The notes beneath the pieces are model-generated. The model had not been told where the DNA came from. It saw nothing but the letters and a program-made list of their open reading frames with translations, and did no database searches. Made by a program: the position numbers and the translations under genes. A stretch of 64,000 nucleotides of DNA, from contig OZ024741.1 in assembly GCA_964016885.1 (NCBI GenBank), positions 414,486,081 through 414,550,080 of the forward strand, given 5' to 3'. This document shows, one piece after another, positions 21,201-34,673 of this stretch (position 1 is its first letter; each line of letters begins with the position of its first letter). The DNA comes from Eledone cirrhosa (lineage: Eukaryota; Mollusca; Cephalopoda; Octopoda; Eledonidae).

Positions 21201-24200
21201 AGCTGTGCAGCCCGTAGCCTAACACTGTACAATGACTGCAGCTGTGCAGCCCGTAGCCTAACACTGTACAATGACTGCAGCTGTGCAGCCCGTAGCCTAA
21301 CACTGTACAATGACTGCAGCTGTGCAGCCCGTAGCCTAACACTGTACAATGACTGCAGCTGTGCAGCCCGTAGCCTAACACTGTACAATGACTGGAGCAG
21401 GGCAGCCCGTAGCCTAACACTGTACAATGACTGGAGCTGTGCAGCCCGCAGCCTAACACTGTACAATGACTGCAGCTGTGCAGACCGTAGCCTAATACTG
21501 TACAATGATGCAGCTGTGCAGCCCGTAGCCTAACACTGTACAATGACTGGAGCAGGGCAGCCCGTAGCCTAACACTGTACAATGACTGGAGCTGTGCAGC
21601 CCGTAGCCTAACACTGTACAATGACTGCAGCTGTGCAGCCCGTAGCCTAACACTGTACAATGACTGGAGCAGGGCAGCCCGTAGCCTAACAATGTACAAT
21701 GACTGCAGCTGTGCAGCCCGTAGCCTAACACTGTACAATGACTGCAGCTGTGCAGCCCGTAGCCTAACACTGTACAATGACTGGAGCAGGGCAGGCCGTA
21801 GCCTAACACTGTACAATGACTGGAGCTGTGCAGCCCGTAGCCTAACACTGTACAATGACTGCAGCTGTGCAGCCCGTAGCCTAACACTGTACAATGACTG
21901 GAGCAGGGCAGGCCGTAGCCTAACACTGTACAATGACTGCAGCTGTGCAGCCCGTAGCCTAACACTGTACAATGACTGGAGCAGGGCAGCCCGTAGCCTA
22001 ACACTGTACAATGACTGCAGCTGTGCAGACCGTAGCCTAACACTGTACAATGACTGGAGCTGTGCAGCCCGTAGCCTAACACTGTACAATGACTGGAGCT
22101 GTGCAGCCCGTAGCCAAACACTGTACAATGACTGCAGCTGTGCAGCCCGTAGCCTAACACTGTACAATGACTGGAGCAGGGCAGCCCGTAGCCTAACACT
22201 GTACAATGACTGCAGCTGTGCAGCCCGTAGCCTAACACTGTACAATGACTGCAGCTGTGCAGCCCGTAGCCTAACACTGTACAATGACTGGAGCTGTGCA
22301 GCCCGTAGCCTAACACTGTACAATGACTGGAGCTGTGCAGCCCGTAGCCTAACACTGTACAATGACTGCAGCTGTGCAGACCGTAGCCTAACACTGTACA
22401 ATGATGCAGCTGTGCAGCCCGTAGCCTAACACTGTACAATGACTGGAGCAGGGCAGCCCGTAGCCTAACACTGTACAATGACTGGAGCTGTGCAGCCCGT
22501 AGCCTAACACTGTACAATGACTGCAGCTGTGCAGCCCGTAGCCTAACACTGTACAATGACTGGAGCAGGGCAGCCCGTAGCCTAACACTGTACAATGACT
22601 GCAGCTGTGCAGCCCGTAGCCTAACACTGTACAATGACTGCAGCTGTGCAGCCCGTAGCCTAACACTGTACAATGACTGGAGCAGGGCAGGCCGTAGCCT
22701 AACACTGTACAATGACTGGAGCTGTGCAGCCCGTAGCCTAACACTGTACAATGACTGCAGCTGTGCAGCCCGTAGCCTAACACTGTACAATGACTGGAGC
22801 AGGGCAGCCCGTAGCCTAACACTGTACAATGATGCAGCTGTGCAGCCCGTAGCCTAACACTGTACAATGACTGCAGCTGTGCAGCCCGTAGCCTAGCACT
22901 GTACAATGACTGCAGCTGTGCAGCCCCTAGCCTAACACTGTACAATGACTGCAGATGTGCAGCCTGTAGCCTAACACTGTACAATGACTGCAGCTGTGCA
23001 GCCCGTAGCCTAACACTGTACAATGACTGGAGCAGGGCAGCCCGTTGCCTAACACTGTACAATGACTGCAGCTGTGCAGCCCGTAGCCTAACACTGTACA
23101 ATGACTGGAGCTGTGCAGCCCGTAGCCTAACACTGTACAATGACTGCAGCTGTGCAGCCCGTAGCCTAACACTGTACAATGACTGGAGCTGTGCAGCCCG
23201 TAGCCTAACACTGTACAATGACTGGAGCTGTGCAGCCCGTAGCCTAACACTGTACAATGACTGCAGCTGTGCAGCCCGTAGCCTAACACTGTACAATGAC
23301 TGGAGCAGGGCAGCCCGTAGCCTAACACTGTACAATGACTGCAGCTGTGCAGCCCGTAGCCTAACACTGTACAATGACTGGAGCTGTGCAGCCCGTAGCC
23401 TAACACTGTACAATGACTGCAGCTGTGCAGCCCGTAGCCTAACACTGTACAATGACTGCAGCTGTGCAGCCCGTAGCCTAACACTGTACAATGACTGGAG
23501 CTGTGCAGCCCGTAGCCTAACACTGTACAATGACTGCAGCTGTGCAGCCCGTAGCCTAACACTGTACAATGACTGGAGCAGGGCAGCCCGTAGCCTAACA
23601 CTGTACAATGACTGCAGCTGTGCAGCCCGTAGCCTAACACTGTACAATGACTGGAGCTGTGCAGCCCGTAGCCTAACACTGTACAATGACTGCAGCTGTG
23701 CAGCCCGTAGCCTAACACTGTACAATGATGCAGCTGTGCAGCCCGTAGCCTAACACTGTACAATGACTGGAGCTGTGCAGCCCGTAGCCTAACACTGTAC
23801 AATGACTGCAGCTGTGCAGCCCGTAGCCTAACACTGTACAATGACTGCAGCTGTGCAGCCCGTAGCCTAACACTGTACAATGACTGGAGCTGTGCAGCCC
23901 GTAGCCTAACACTGTACAATGACTGGAGCAGGGCAGCCCGTAGCCTAACACTGTACAATGACTGGAGCTGTGCAGCCCATAGCCTAACACTGTACAATGA
24001 CTGGAGCTGTGCAGCCCGTAGCCTAACACTGTACAATGACTGGAGCTGTGCAGCCCGTAGCCTAACACTGTACAATGACTGGAGCTGTGCAGCCCGTAGC
24101 CTAACACTGTACAATGACTGGAGCTGTGCACACCGTAGCCTAACACTGTACAATGATTGGAGCTGTGCAGCCCGTAGCCTAACACTGTACAATGACTGCA

Positions 24201-26326
24201 GCTGTGCAGCCCGTAGCCTAACACTGTACAATGACTGGAGCAGGGCAGCCCGTAGCCTAACACTGTACAATGACTGCAGCTGTGCAGCCCGTAGCCTAAC
24301 ACTGTACAATGACTGCAGCTGTGCAGCCTGTAGCCTAACACTGTACAATGACTGGAGCTGTGCACACCGTAGCCTAACACTGTACAATGACTGCAGCTGT
24401 GCAGCCCGTAGCCTAACACTGTACAATGACTGGAGCTGTGCAGCCCGTAGCCTAACACTGTACAATGACTGCAGCTGTGCAGCCCGTAGCCTAACACTGT
24501 ACAATGACTGGAGCAGGGCAGCCCGTAGCCTAACACTGTACAATGACTGGAGCTGTGCAGCCCATAGCCTAACACTGTACAATGACTGGAGCTGTGCAGC
24601 CCGTAGCCTAACACTGTACAATGACTCGAGCTGTGCAGCCCGTAGCCTAACACTGTACAATGACTGGAGCTGTGCAGCCCGTAGCCTAACACTGTACAAT
24701 GACTGGAGCTGTGCACACCGTAGCCTAACACTGTACAATGACTGGAGCTGTGCAGCCCGTAGCCTAACACTGTACAATGACTGCAGCTGTGCAGCCCGTA
24801 GCCTAACACTGTACAATGACTGGAGCAGGGCAGCCCGTAGCCTAACACTGTACAATGACTGCAGCTGTGCAGCCCGTAGCCTAACACTGTACAATGACTG
24901 CAGCTGTGCAGCCTGTAGCCTAACACTGTACAATGACTGGAGCTGTGCACACGGGTAGCCTAACACTGTACAATGACTGGAGCTGTGCAGCCCGTAGCCT
25001 AACACTGTACAATGACTGGAGCTGTGCAGCCCGTAGCCTAGCACTGTACAATGACTGCAGCTGTGCAGCCCGTAGCCTAACACTGTACAATGACTGGAGC
25101 TGTGCACACCGTAGCCTAACACTGTACAATGACTGGAGCTGTGCAGACCGTAGCCTAACACTGTACAATGACTGGAGCAGGGCAGCCCGTAGCCTAACAC
25201 TGTACAATGACTGGAGCTGTGCAGCCCGTAGCCTAACACTGTACAATGACTGGAGCTGTGCAGCCCATAGCCTAACACTGTACAATGACTGCAGCTGTGC
25301 AGCCCGTAGCCTAACACTGTACAATGACTGCAGCTGTGCAGCCCGTAGCCTAACACTGTACAATGACTGCAGCTGTGCAGCCCGTAGCCTAACACTGTAC
25401 AATGACTGCAGCTGTGCAGCCCGTAGCCTAACACTGTACAATGACTGCAGCTGTGCAGCCCGTAGCCTAACACTGTACAATGACTGCAGCTGTGCAGCCC
25501 GTAGCCTAACACTGTACAATGACTGGAGCAGGGCAGCCCGTAGCCTAACACTGTACAATGACTGGAGCTGTGCAGCCCGCAGCCTAACACTGTACAATGA
25601 CTGCAGCTGTGCAGACCGTAGCCTAATACTGTACAATGATGCAGCTGTGCAGCCCGTAGCCTAACACTGTACAATGACTGGAGCAGGGCAGCCCGTAGCC
25701 TAACACTGTACAATGACTGGAGCTGTGCAGCCCGTAGCCTAACACTGTACAATGACTGCAGCTGTGCAGCCCGTAGCCTAACACTGTACAATGACTGGAG
25801 CAGGGCAGCCCGTAGCCTAACAATGTACAATGACTGCAGCTGTGCAGCCCGTAGCCTAACACTGTACAATGACTGCAGCTGTGCAGCCCGTAGCCTAACA
25901 CTGTACAATGACTGGAGCAGGGCAGGCCGTAGCCTAACACTGTACAATGACTGGAGCTGTGCAGCCCGTAGCCTAACACTGTACAATGACTGCAGCTGTG
26001 CAGCCCGTAGCCTAACACTGTACAATGACTGGAGCAGGGCAGGCCGTAGCCTAACACTGTACAATGACTGCAGCTGTGCAGCCCGTAGCCTAACACTGTA
26101 CAATGACTGGAGCAGGGCAGCCCGTAGCCTAACACTGTACAATGACTGCAGCTGTGCAGACCGTAGCCTAACACTGTACAATGACTGGAGCTGTGCAGCC
26201 CGTAGCCTAACACTGTACAATGACTGGAGCTGTGCAGCCCGTAGCCAAACACTGTACAATGACTGCAGCTGTGCAGCCCGTAGCCTAACACTGTACAATG
26301 ACTGCAGCTGTGCAGCCCGTAGCCTA
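18260..26326. repeat. Tandem duplication of a 4,131-bp satellite block
   Basis: Copy 1 is about 18260-22390 and copy 2 about 22391-26326. Rare variants recur at exactly 4,131 bp: the 38-bp monomers at 18697/22828, 19593/23724 and 21506/25637; cctagcc at 18795/22926; aatgattgg at 20021/24152; cgggtagcc (1-bp insertion) at 20821/24952; tagccaaaca at 22111/26242. 4,131 equals 106 x 39 minus four deletions plus one insertion. Copy 2 lacks 195 bp (5 monomers) near its right end. Confidence 0.9.
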
Positions 26327-29300
26327 ACACTGTACAATGATGCAGCTGTGCAGCCCGTAGCCTAACACTGTACAATGACTGGAGCAGGGCAGCCCGTAGC
26401 CTAACACTGTACAATGACTGGAGCTGTGCAGCCCGTAGCCTAACACTGTACAATGACTGCAGCTGTGCAGCCCGTAGCCTAACACTGTACAATGACTGGA
26501 GCTGTGCAGCCCGTAGCCTAACACTGTACAATGACTGCAGCTGTGCAGCCCGTAGCCTAACACTGTACAATGACTGGAGCTGTGCACACCGTAGCCTAAC
26601 ACTGTACAATGACTGCAGCTGTGCAGCCCGTAGCCTAACACTGTACAATGACTGCAGCTGTGCAGCCCGTAGCCTAACACTGTACAATGACTAGAGCTGT
26701 ACAGCCCGTAGCCTAACACTGTACAATGACTGCAGCTGTGCAGACCGTAGCCTAACACTGTACAATGATGCAGCTGTGCAGCCCGTAGCCTAACACTGTA
26801 CAATGACTGGAGCAGGGCAGCCCGTAGCCTAACACTGTACAATGACTGGAGCTGTGCACACCGTAGCCTAACACTGTACAATGACTGGAGCTGTGCAGCC
26901 CGTAGCCTAACACTGTACAATGACTGCAGCTGTGCAGCCCGTAGCCTAACACTGTACAATGACTGCAGCTGTGCAGCCCGTAGCCTAACACTGTACAATG
27001 ACTGGAGCTGTGCAGCCCGTAGCCTAACACTGTACAATGACTGGAGCAGGGCAGCCCGTAGCCTAACACTGTACAATGACTGGAGCTGTGCAGCCCGTAG
27101 CCTAACATTGTACAATGACTGGAGCTGTGCAGCCCGTAGCCTAACACTGTACAATGACTGGAGCTGTGCAGCCCGTAGCCTAACACTGTACAATGACTGG
27201 AGCTGTGCAGCCCGTAGCCTAACACTGTACAATGACTGGAGCAGGGCAGCCCGTAGCCTAACACTGTACAATGACTGGAGCTGTGCAGCCCGTAGCCTAA
27301 CACTGTACAATGACTGGAGCAGGGCAGCCCGTAGCCTAACACTGTACAATGACTGGAGCTGTGCAGCCCGTAGCCTAACACTGTACAATGACTGGAGCAG
27401 GGCAGCCCGTAGCCTAACACTGTACAATGACTGGAGCAGGGCAGCCCGTAGCCTAACACTGTACAATGACTGGAGCAGGGCAGCCCGTAGCCTAACACTG
27501 TACAATGACTGCAGCTGTGCAGCCCGTAGCCTAACACTGTACAATGACTGGAGCAGGGCAGCCCGTAGCCTAACACTGTACAATGACTGCAGCTGTGCAG
27601 CCCGTAGCCTAACACTGTACAATGACTGGAGCAGGGCAGGCCGTAGCCTAACACTGTACAATGACTGGAGCTGTGCAGACCGTAGCCTAACACTGTACAA
27701 TGACTGGAGCTGTGCAGACCGTAGCCTAACACTGTACAATGACTGCAGCTGTGCAGCCCGTAGCCTAACACTGTACAATGACTGCAGCTGTGCAGCCCGT
27801 AGCCTAACACTGTACAATGACTGGAGCAGGGCAGGCCGTAGCCTAACACTGTACAATGACTGGAGCTGTGCAGACCGTAGCCTAACACTGTACAATGACT
27901 GGAGCTGTGCAGACCGTAGCCTAACACTGTACAATGACTGGAGCTGTGCAGCCCGTAGCCTAACACTGTACAATGACTGCAGCTGTGCAGCCCGTAGCCT
28001 AACACTGTACAATGACTGCAGCTGTGCAGCCTGTAGCCTAACACTGTACAATGACTGGAGCTGTGCAGCCCGTAGCCTAACACTGTACAATGACTGGAGC
28101 TGTGCAGCCCGTAGCCTAACACTGTACAATGACTGGAGCTGTGCAGCCCGTAGCCTAACACTGTACAATGACTGCAGCTGTGCAGACCGTAGCCTAACAC
28201 TGTACAATGACTGCAGCTGTGCAGACCGTAGCCTAACACTGTACAATGACTGGAGCTGTGCAGCCCGTAGCCTAACACTGTACAATGACTGCAGCTGTGC
28301 AGCCCGTAGCCTAACACTGTACAATGACTGCAGCTGTGCAGCCCGTAGCCTAACACTGTACAATGACTGGAGCAGGGCAGCCCGTAGCCTAACACTGTAC
28401 AATGACTGCAGCTGTGCAGCCCGTAGCCTAACACTGTACAATGACTGGAGCTGTGCAGCCCGTAGCCTAACACTGTACAATGACTGCAGCTGTGCAGCCC
28501 GTAGCCTAACACTGTACAATGACTGGAGCAGGGCAGCCCGTAGCCTAACACTGTACAATGACTGGAGCTGTGCAGCCCGTAGCCTAACACTGTACAATGA
28601 CTGGAGCTGTGCAGCCCGTAGCCTAACACTGTACAATGACTGGAGCTGTGCAGCCCGTAGCCTAACACTGTACAATGACTGGAGCTGTGCAGCCCGTAGC
28701 CTAACACTGTACAATGACTGGAGCTGTGCAGCCCGTAGCCTAACACTGTACAATGACTGGAGCTGTGCACACCGTAGCCTAACACTGTACAATGACTGGA
28801 GCTGTGCAGCCCGTAGCCTAACACTGTACAATGACTGCAGCTGTGCAGCCCGTAGCCTAACACTGTACAATGACTGGAGCAGGGCAGCCCGTAGCCTAAC
28901 ACTGTACAATGACTGGAGCTGTGCACACCGTAGCCTAACACTGTACAATGACTGGAGCTGTGCAGCCCGTAGCCTAACACTGTACAATGACTGGAGCTGT
29001 GCAGCCCGTAGCCTAACACTGTACAATGACTGGAGCTGTGCACACCGTAGCCTAACACTGTACAATGACTGGAGCTGTGCAGCCCGTAGCCTAACACTGT
29101 ACAATGACTGCAGCTGTGCAGCCCGTAGCCTAACACTGTACAATGACTGGAGCAGGGCAGCCCGTAGCCTAACACTGTACAATGACTGCAGCTGCAGCCC
29201 GTAGCCTAACACTGTACAATGACTGGAGCAGGGCAGCCCGTAGCCTAACACTGTACAATGACTGGAGCTGTGCAGCCCGTAGCCTAACACCGTACAATGA

Positions 29301-32300
29301 CTGGAGCTGTGCAGCCCGTAGCCTAACACTGTACAATGACTGCAGCTGTGCAGCCCGTAGCCTAACACTGTACAATGACTGGAGCAGGGCAGCCCGTAGC
29401 CTAACACTGTACAATGACTGGAGCAGGGCAGCCCGTAGCCTAACACTGTACAATGACTGGAGCTGTGCAGCCCGTAGCCTAACACTGTACAATGACTGGA
29501 GCTGTGCAGCCCGTAGCCTAACACTGTACAATGACTGCAGCTGTGCAGCCCGTAGCCTAACACTGTACAATGACTGGAGCAGGGCAGGCCGTAGCCTAAC
29601 ACTGTACAATGACTGCAGCTGTGCAGCCCGTAGCCTAACACTGTACAATGACTGGAGCAGGGCAGCCCGTAGCCTAACACTGTACAATGACTGCAGCTGT
29701 GCAGACCGTAGCCTAACACTGTACAATGACTGGAGCTGTGCAGCCCGTAGCCTAACACTGTACAATGACTGGAGCTGTGCAGCCCGTAGCCTAACACTGT
29801 ACAATGACTGCAGCTGTGCAGCCCGTAGCCTAACACTGTACAATGACTGGAGCAGGGCAGCCCGTAGCCTAACACTGTACAATGACTGGAGCTGTGCAGC
29901 CCGTAGCCTAACACTGTACAATGACTGCAGCTGTGCAGCCCGTAGCCTAACACTGTACAATGACTGGAGCAGGGCAGCCCGTAGCCTAACACTGTACAAT
30001 GACTGCAGCTGTGCAGCCCGTAGCCTAACACTGTACAATGACTGCAGCTGTGCAGCCCGTAGCCTAACACTGTACAATGACTGGAGCAGGGCAGGCCGTA
30101 GCCTAACACTGTACAATGACTGGAGCTGTGCAGCCCGTAGCCTAACACTGTACAATGACTGCAGCTGTGCAGCCCGTAGCCTAACACTGTACAATGACTG
30201 GAGCAGGGCAGGCCGTAGCCTAACACTGTACAATGACTGCAGCTGTGCAGCCCGTAGCCTAACACTGTACAATGACTGGAGCAGGGCAGCCCGTAGCCTA
30301 ACACTGTACAATGACTGCAGCTGTGCAGACCGTAGCCTAACACTGTACAATGACTGGAGCTGTGCAGCCCGTAGCCTAACACTGTACAATGACTGGAGCT
30401 GTGCAGCCCGTAGCCAAACACTGTACAATGACTGCAGCTGTGCAGCCCGTAGCCTAACACTGTACAATGACTGCAGCTGTGCAGCCCGTAGCCTAACACT
30501 GTACAATGATGCAGCTGTGCAGCCCGTAGCCTAACACTGTACAATGACTGGAGCAGGGCAGCCCGTAGCCTAACACTGTACAATGACTGGAGCTGTGCAG
30601 CCCGTAGCCTAACACTGTACAATGACTGCAGCTGTGCAGCCCGTAGCCTAACACTGTACAATGACTGGAGCTGTGCAGCCCGTAGCCTAACACTGTACAA
30701 TGACTGCAGCTGTGCAGCCCGTAGCCTAACACTGTACAATGACTGGAGCTGTGCACACCGTAGCCTAACACTGTACAATGACTGCAGCTGTGCAGCCCGT
30801 AGCCTAACACTGTACAATGACTGCAGCTGTGCAGCCCGTAGCCTAACATTGTACAATGACTGGAGCTGTACAGCCCGTAGCCTAACACTGTACAATGACT
30901 GCAGCTGTGCAGACCGTAGCCTAACACTGTACAATGATGCAGCTGTGCAGCCCGTAGCCTAACACTGTACAATGACTGGAGCAGGGCAGCCCGTAGCCTA
31001 ACACTGTACAATGACTGGAGCTGTGCACACCGTAGCCTAACACTGTACAATGACTGGAGCTGTGCAGCCCGTAGCCTAACACTGTACAATGACTGCAGCT
31101 GTGCAGCCCGTAGCCTAACACTGTACAATGACTGCAGCTGTGCAGCCCGTAGCCTAACACTGTACAATGACTGGGGCTGTGCAGCCCGTAGCCTAACACT
31201 GTACAATGACTGGAGCAGGGCAGCCCGTAGCCTAACACTGTACAATGACTGGAGCTGTGCAGCCCGTAGCCTAACATTGTACAATGACTGGAGCTGTGCA
31301 GCCCGTAGCCTAACACTGTACAATGACTGGAGCTGTGCAGCCCGTAGCCTAACACTGTACAATGACTGGAGCTGTGCAGCCCGTAGCCTAACACTGTACA
31401 ATGACTGGAGCAGGGCAGCCCGTAGCCTAACACTGTACAATGACTGGAGCTGTGCAGCCCGTAGCCTAACACTGTACAATGACTGGAGCAGGGCAGCCCG
31501 TAGCCTAACACTGTACAATGACTGGAGCTGTGCAGCCCGTAGCCTAACACTGTACAATGACTGGAGCAGGGCAGCCCGTAGCCTAACACTGTACAATGAC
31601 TGGAGCAGGGCAGCCCGTAGCCTAACACTGTACAATGACTGGAGCAGGGCAGCCCGTAGCCTAACACTGTACAATGACTGCAGCTGTGCAGCCCGTAGCC
31701 TAACACTGTACAATGACTGGAGCAGGGCAGCCCGTAGCCTAACACTGTACAATGACTGCAGCTGTGCAGCCCGTAGCCTAACACTGTACAATGACTGGAG
31801 CAGGGCAGGCCGTAGCCTAACACTGTACAATGACTGGAGCTGTGCAGACCGTAGCCTAACACTGTACAATGACTGGAGCTGTGCAGACCGTAGCCTAACA
31901 CTGTACAATGACTGCAGCTGTGCAGCCCGTAGCCTAACACTGTACAATGACTGCAGCTGTGCAGCCCGTAGCCTAACACTGTACAATGACTGGAGCAGGG
32001 CAGGCCGTAGCCTAACACTGTACAATGACTGGAGCTGTGCAGACCGTAGCCTAACACTGTACAATGACTGGAGCTGTGCAGACCGTAGCCTAACACTGTA
32101 CAATGACTGGAGCTGTGCAGACCGTAGCCTAACACTGTACAATGACTGCAGCTGTGCAGCCCGTAGCCTAACACTGTACAATGACTGCAGCTGTGCAGCC
32201 TGTAGCCTAACACTGTACAATGACTGGAGCTGTGCAGCCCGTAGCCTAACACTGTACAATGACTGGAGCTGTGCAGCCCGTAGCCTAACACTGTACAATG

Positions 32301-33662
32301 ACTGGAGCTGTGCAGCCCGTAGCCTAACACTGTACAATGACTGCAGCTGTGCAGACCGTAGCCTAACACTGTACAATGACTGCAGCTGTGCAGACCGTAG
32401 CCTAACACTGTACAATGACTGGAGCTGTGCAGCCCGTAGCCTAACACTGTACAATGACTGCAGCTGTGCAGCCCGTAGCCTAACACTGTACAATGACTGC
32501 AGCTGTGCAGCCCGTAGCCTAACACTGTACAATGACTGGAGCAGGGCAGCCCGTAGCCTAACACTGTACAATGACTGCAGCTGTGCAGCCCGTAGCCTAA
32601 CACTGTACAATGACTGGAGCTGTGCAGCCCGTAGCCTAACACTGTACAATGACTGCAGCTGTGCAGCCCGTAGCCTAACACTGTACAATGACTGGAGCAG
32701 GGCAGCCCGTAGCCTAACACTGTACAATGACTGGAGCTGTGCAGCCCGTAGCCTAACACTGTACAATGACTGGAGCTGTGCAGCCCGTAGCCTAACACTG
32801 TACAATGACTGGAGCTGTGCAGCCCGTAGCCTAACACTGTACAATGACTGGAGCTGTGCAGCCCGTAGCCTAACACTGTACAATGACTGGAGCTGTGCAG
32901 CCCGTAGCCTAACACTGTACAATGACTGGAGCTGTGCACACCGTAGCCTAACACTGTACAATGACTGGAGCTGTGCAGCCCGTAGCCTAACACTGTACAA
33001 TGACTGCAGCTGTGCAGCCCGTAGCCTAACACTGTACAATGACTGGAGCAGGGCAGCCCGTAGCCTAACACTGTACAATGACTGGAGCTGTGCACACCGT
33101 AGCCTAACACTGTACAATGACTGGAGCTGTGCAGCCCGTAGCCTAACACTGTACAATGACTGGAGCTGTGCAGCCCGTAGCCTAACACTGTACAATGACT
33201 GGAGCTGTGCACACCGTAGCCTAACACTGTACAATGACTGGAGCTGTGCAGCCCGTAGCCTAACACTGTACAATGACTGCAGCTGTGCAGCCCGTAGCCT
33301 AACACTGTACAATGACTGGAGCAGGGCAGCCCGTAGCCTAACACTGTACAATGACTGCAGCTGTGCAGCCCGTAGCCTAACACTGTACAATGACTGGAGC
33401 AGGGCAGCCCGTAGCCTAACACTGTACAATGACTGGAGCTGTGCAGCCCGTAGCCTAACACTGTACAATGACTGGAGCTGTGCAGCCCGTAGCCTAACAC
33501 TGTACAATGACTGCAGCTGTGCAGCCCGTAGCCTAACACTGTACAATGACTGGAGCAGGGCAGCCCGTAGCCTAACACTGTACAATGACTGGAGCAGGGC
33601 AGCCCGTAGCCTAACACTGTACAATGACTGCAGCTGTGCAGACCGTAGCCTAACACTGTACA
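26327..33662. repeat. Duplication of a roughly 4.17-kb satellite block
   Basis: Markers repeat at 4,169 bp: the 38-bp monomers at 26336/30506 and 26764/30933, and the tagccaaaca variant at 26242/30411. The left parts of the two copies also resemble 13.1-16.3 kb, sharing the 428-bp marker pair 13088/13516 and the ctgtacagcc variant. A third, older copy of the same block therefore lies about 13 kb away. A 37-bp monomer (gcagctgcagcccg) at about 29190 joins the two sub-blocks. Confidence 0.8.
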
Positions 33663-34673
33663 ATGATGCAGCTGTGCAGCCCGTAGCCTAACACTGTACA
33701 ATGACTGGAGCAGGGCAGCCCGTAGCCTAACACTGTACAATGACTGCAGCTGTGCAGACCGTAGCCTAACACTGTACAATGATGCAGCTGTGCAGCCCGT
33801 AGCCTAACACTGTACAATGACTGGAGCAGGGCAGCCCGTAGCCTAACACTGTACAATGACTGCAGCTGTGCAGCCCGTAGCCTAACACTGTACAATGACT
33901 GCAGCTGTGCAGCCCGTAGCCTAACACTGTACAATGACTGGAGCTGTGCAGCCCGTAGCCTAACACTGTACAATGACTGGAGCTGTGCAGCCCGTAGCCT
34001 AACACTGTACAATGACTGCAGCTGTGCAGACCGTAGCCTAACACTGTACAATGATGCAGCTGTGCAGCCCGTAGCCTAACACTGTACAATGACTGGAGCA
34101 GGGCAGCCCGTAGCCTAACACTGTACAATGACTGGAGCTGTGCAGCCCGTAGCCTAACACTGTACAATGACTGCTGCTGTGCAGCCCGTAGCCTAACACT
34201 GTACAATGACTGGAGCAGGGCAGCCCGTAGCCTAACACTGTACAATGACTGCAGCTCTGGAGCCCGTAGCCTAACACTGTACAATGACTGCAGCTGTGCA
34301 GCCCGTAGCCTAACACTGTACAATGACTGGAGCAGGGCAGGCCGTAGCCTAACACTGTACAATGACTGCAGCTGTGCAGCCCGTAGCCTAACACTGTACA
34401 ATGACTGCAGCTGAGCAGCCCGTAGCCTAACATTGTACAATGACTGGAGCAGGGCAGGCCGTAGCCTAACACTGTACAATGACTGGAGCAGGGCAGGCCG
34501 TAGCCTAACACTGTACAATGACTGCAGCTGTGCAGCCCGTAGCCTAACACTGTACAATGACTGCAGCTGAGCAGCCCGTAGCCTAACATTGTACAATGAC
34601 TGCAGCTGTGCAGCCCGTAGCCTAACACTGTACAATGACTGGAGCAGGGCAGCCCGTAGCCTAACACTGTACA

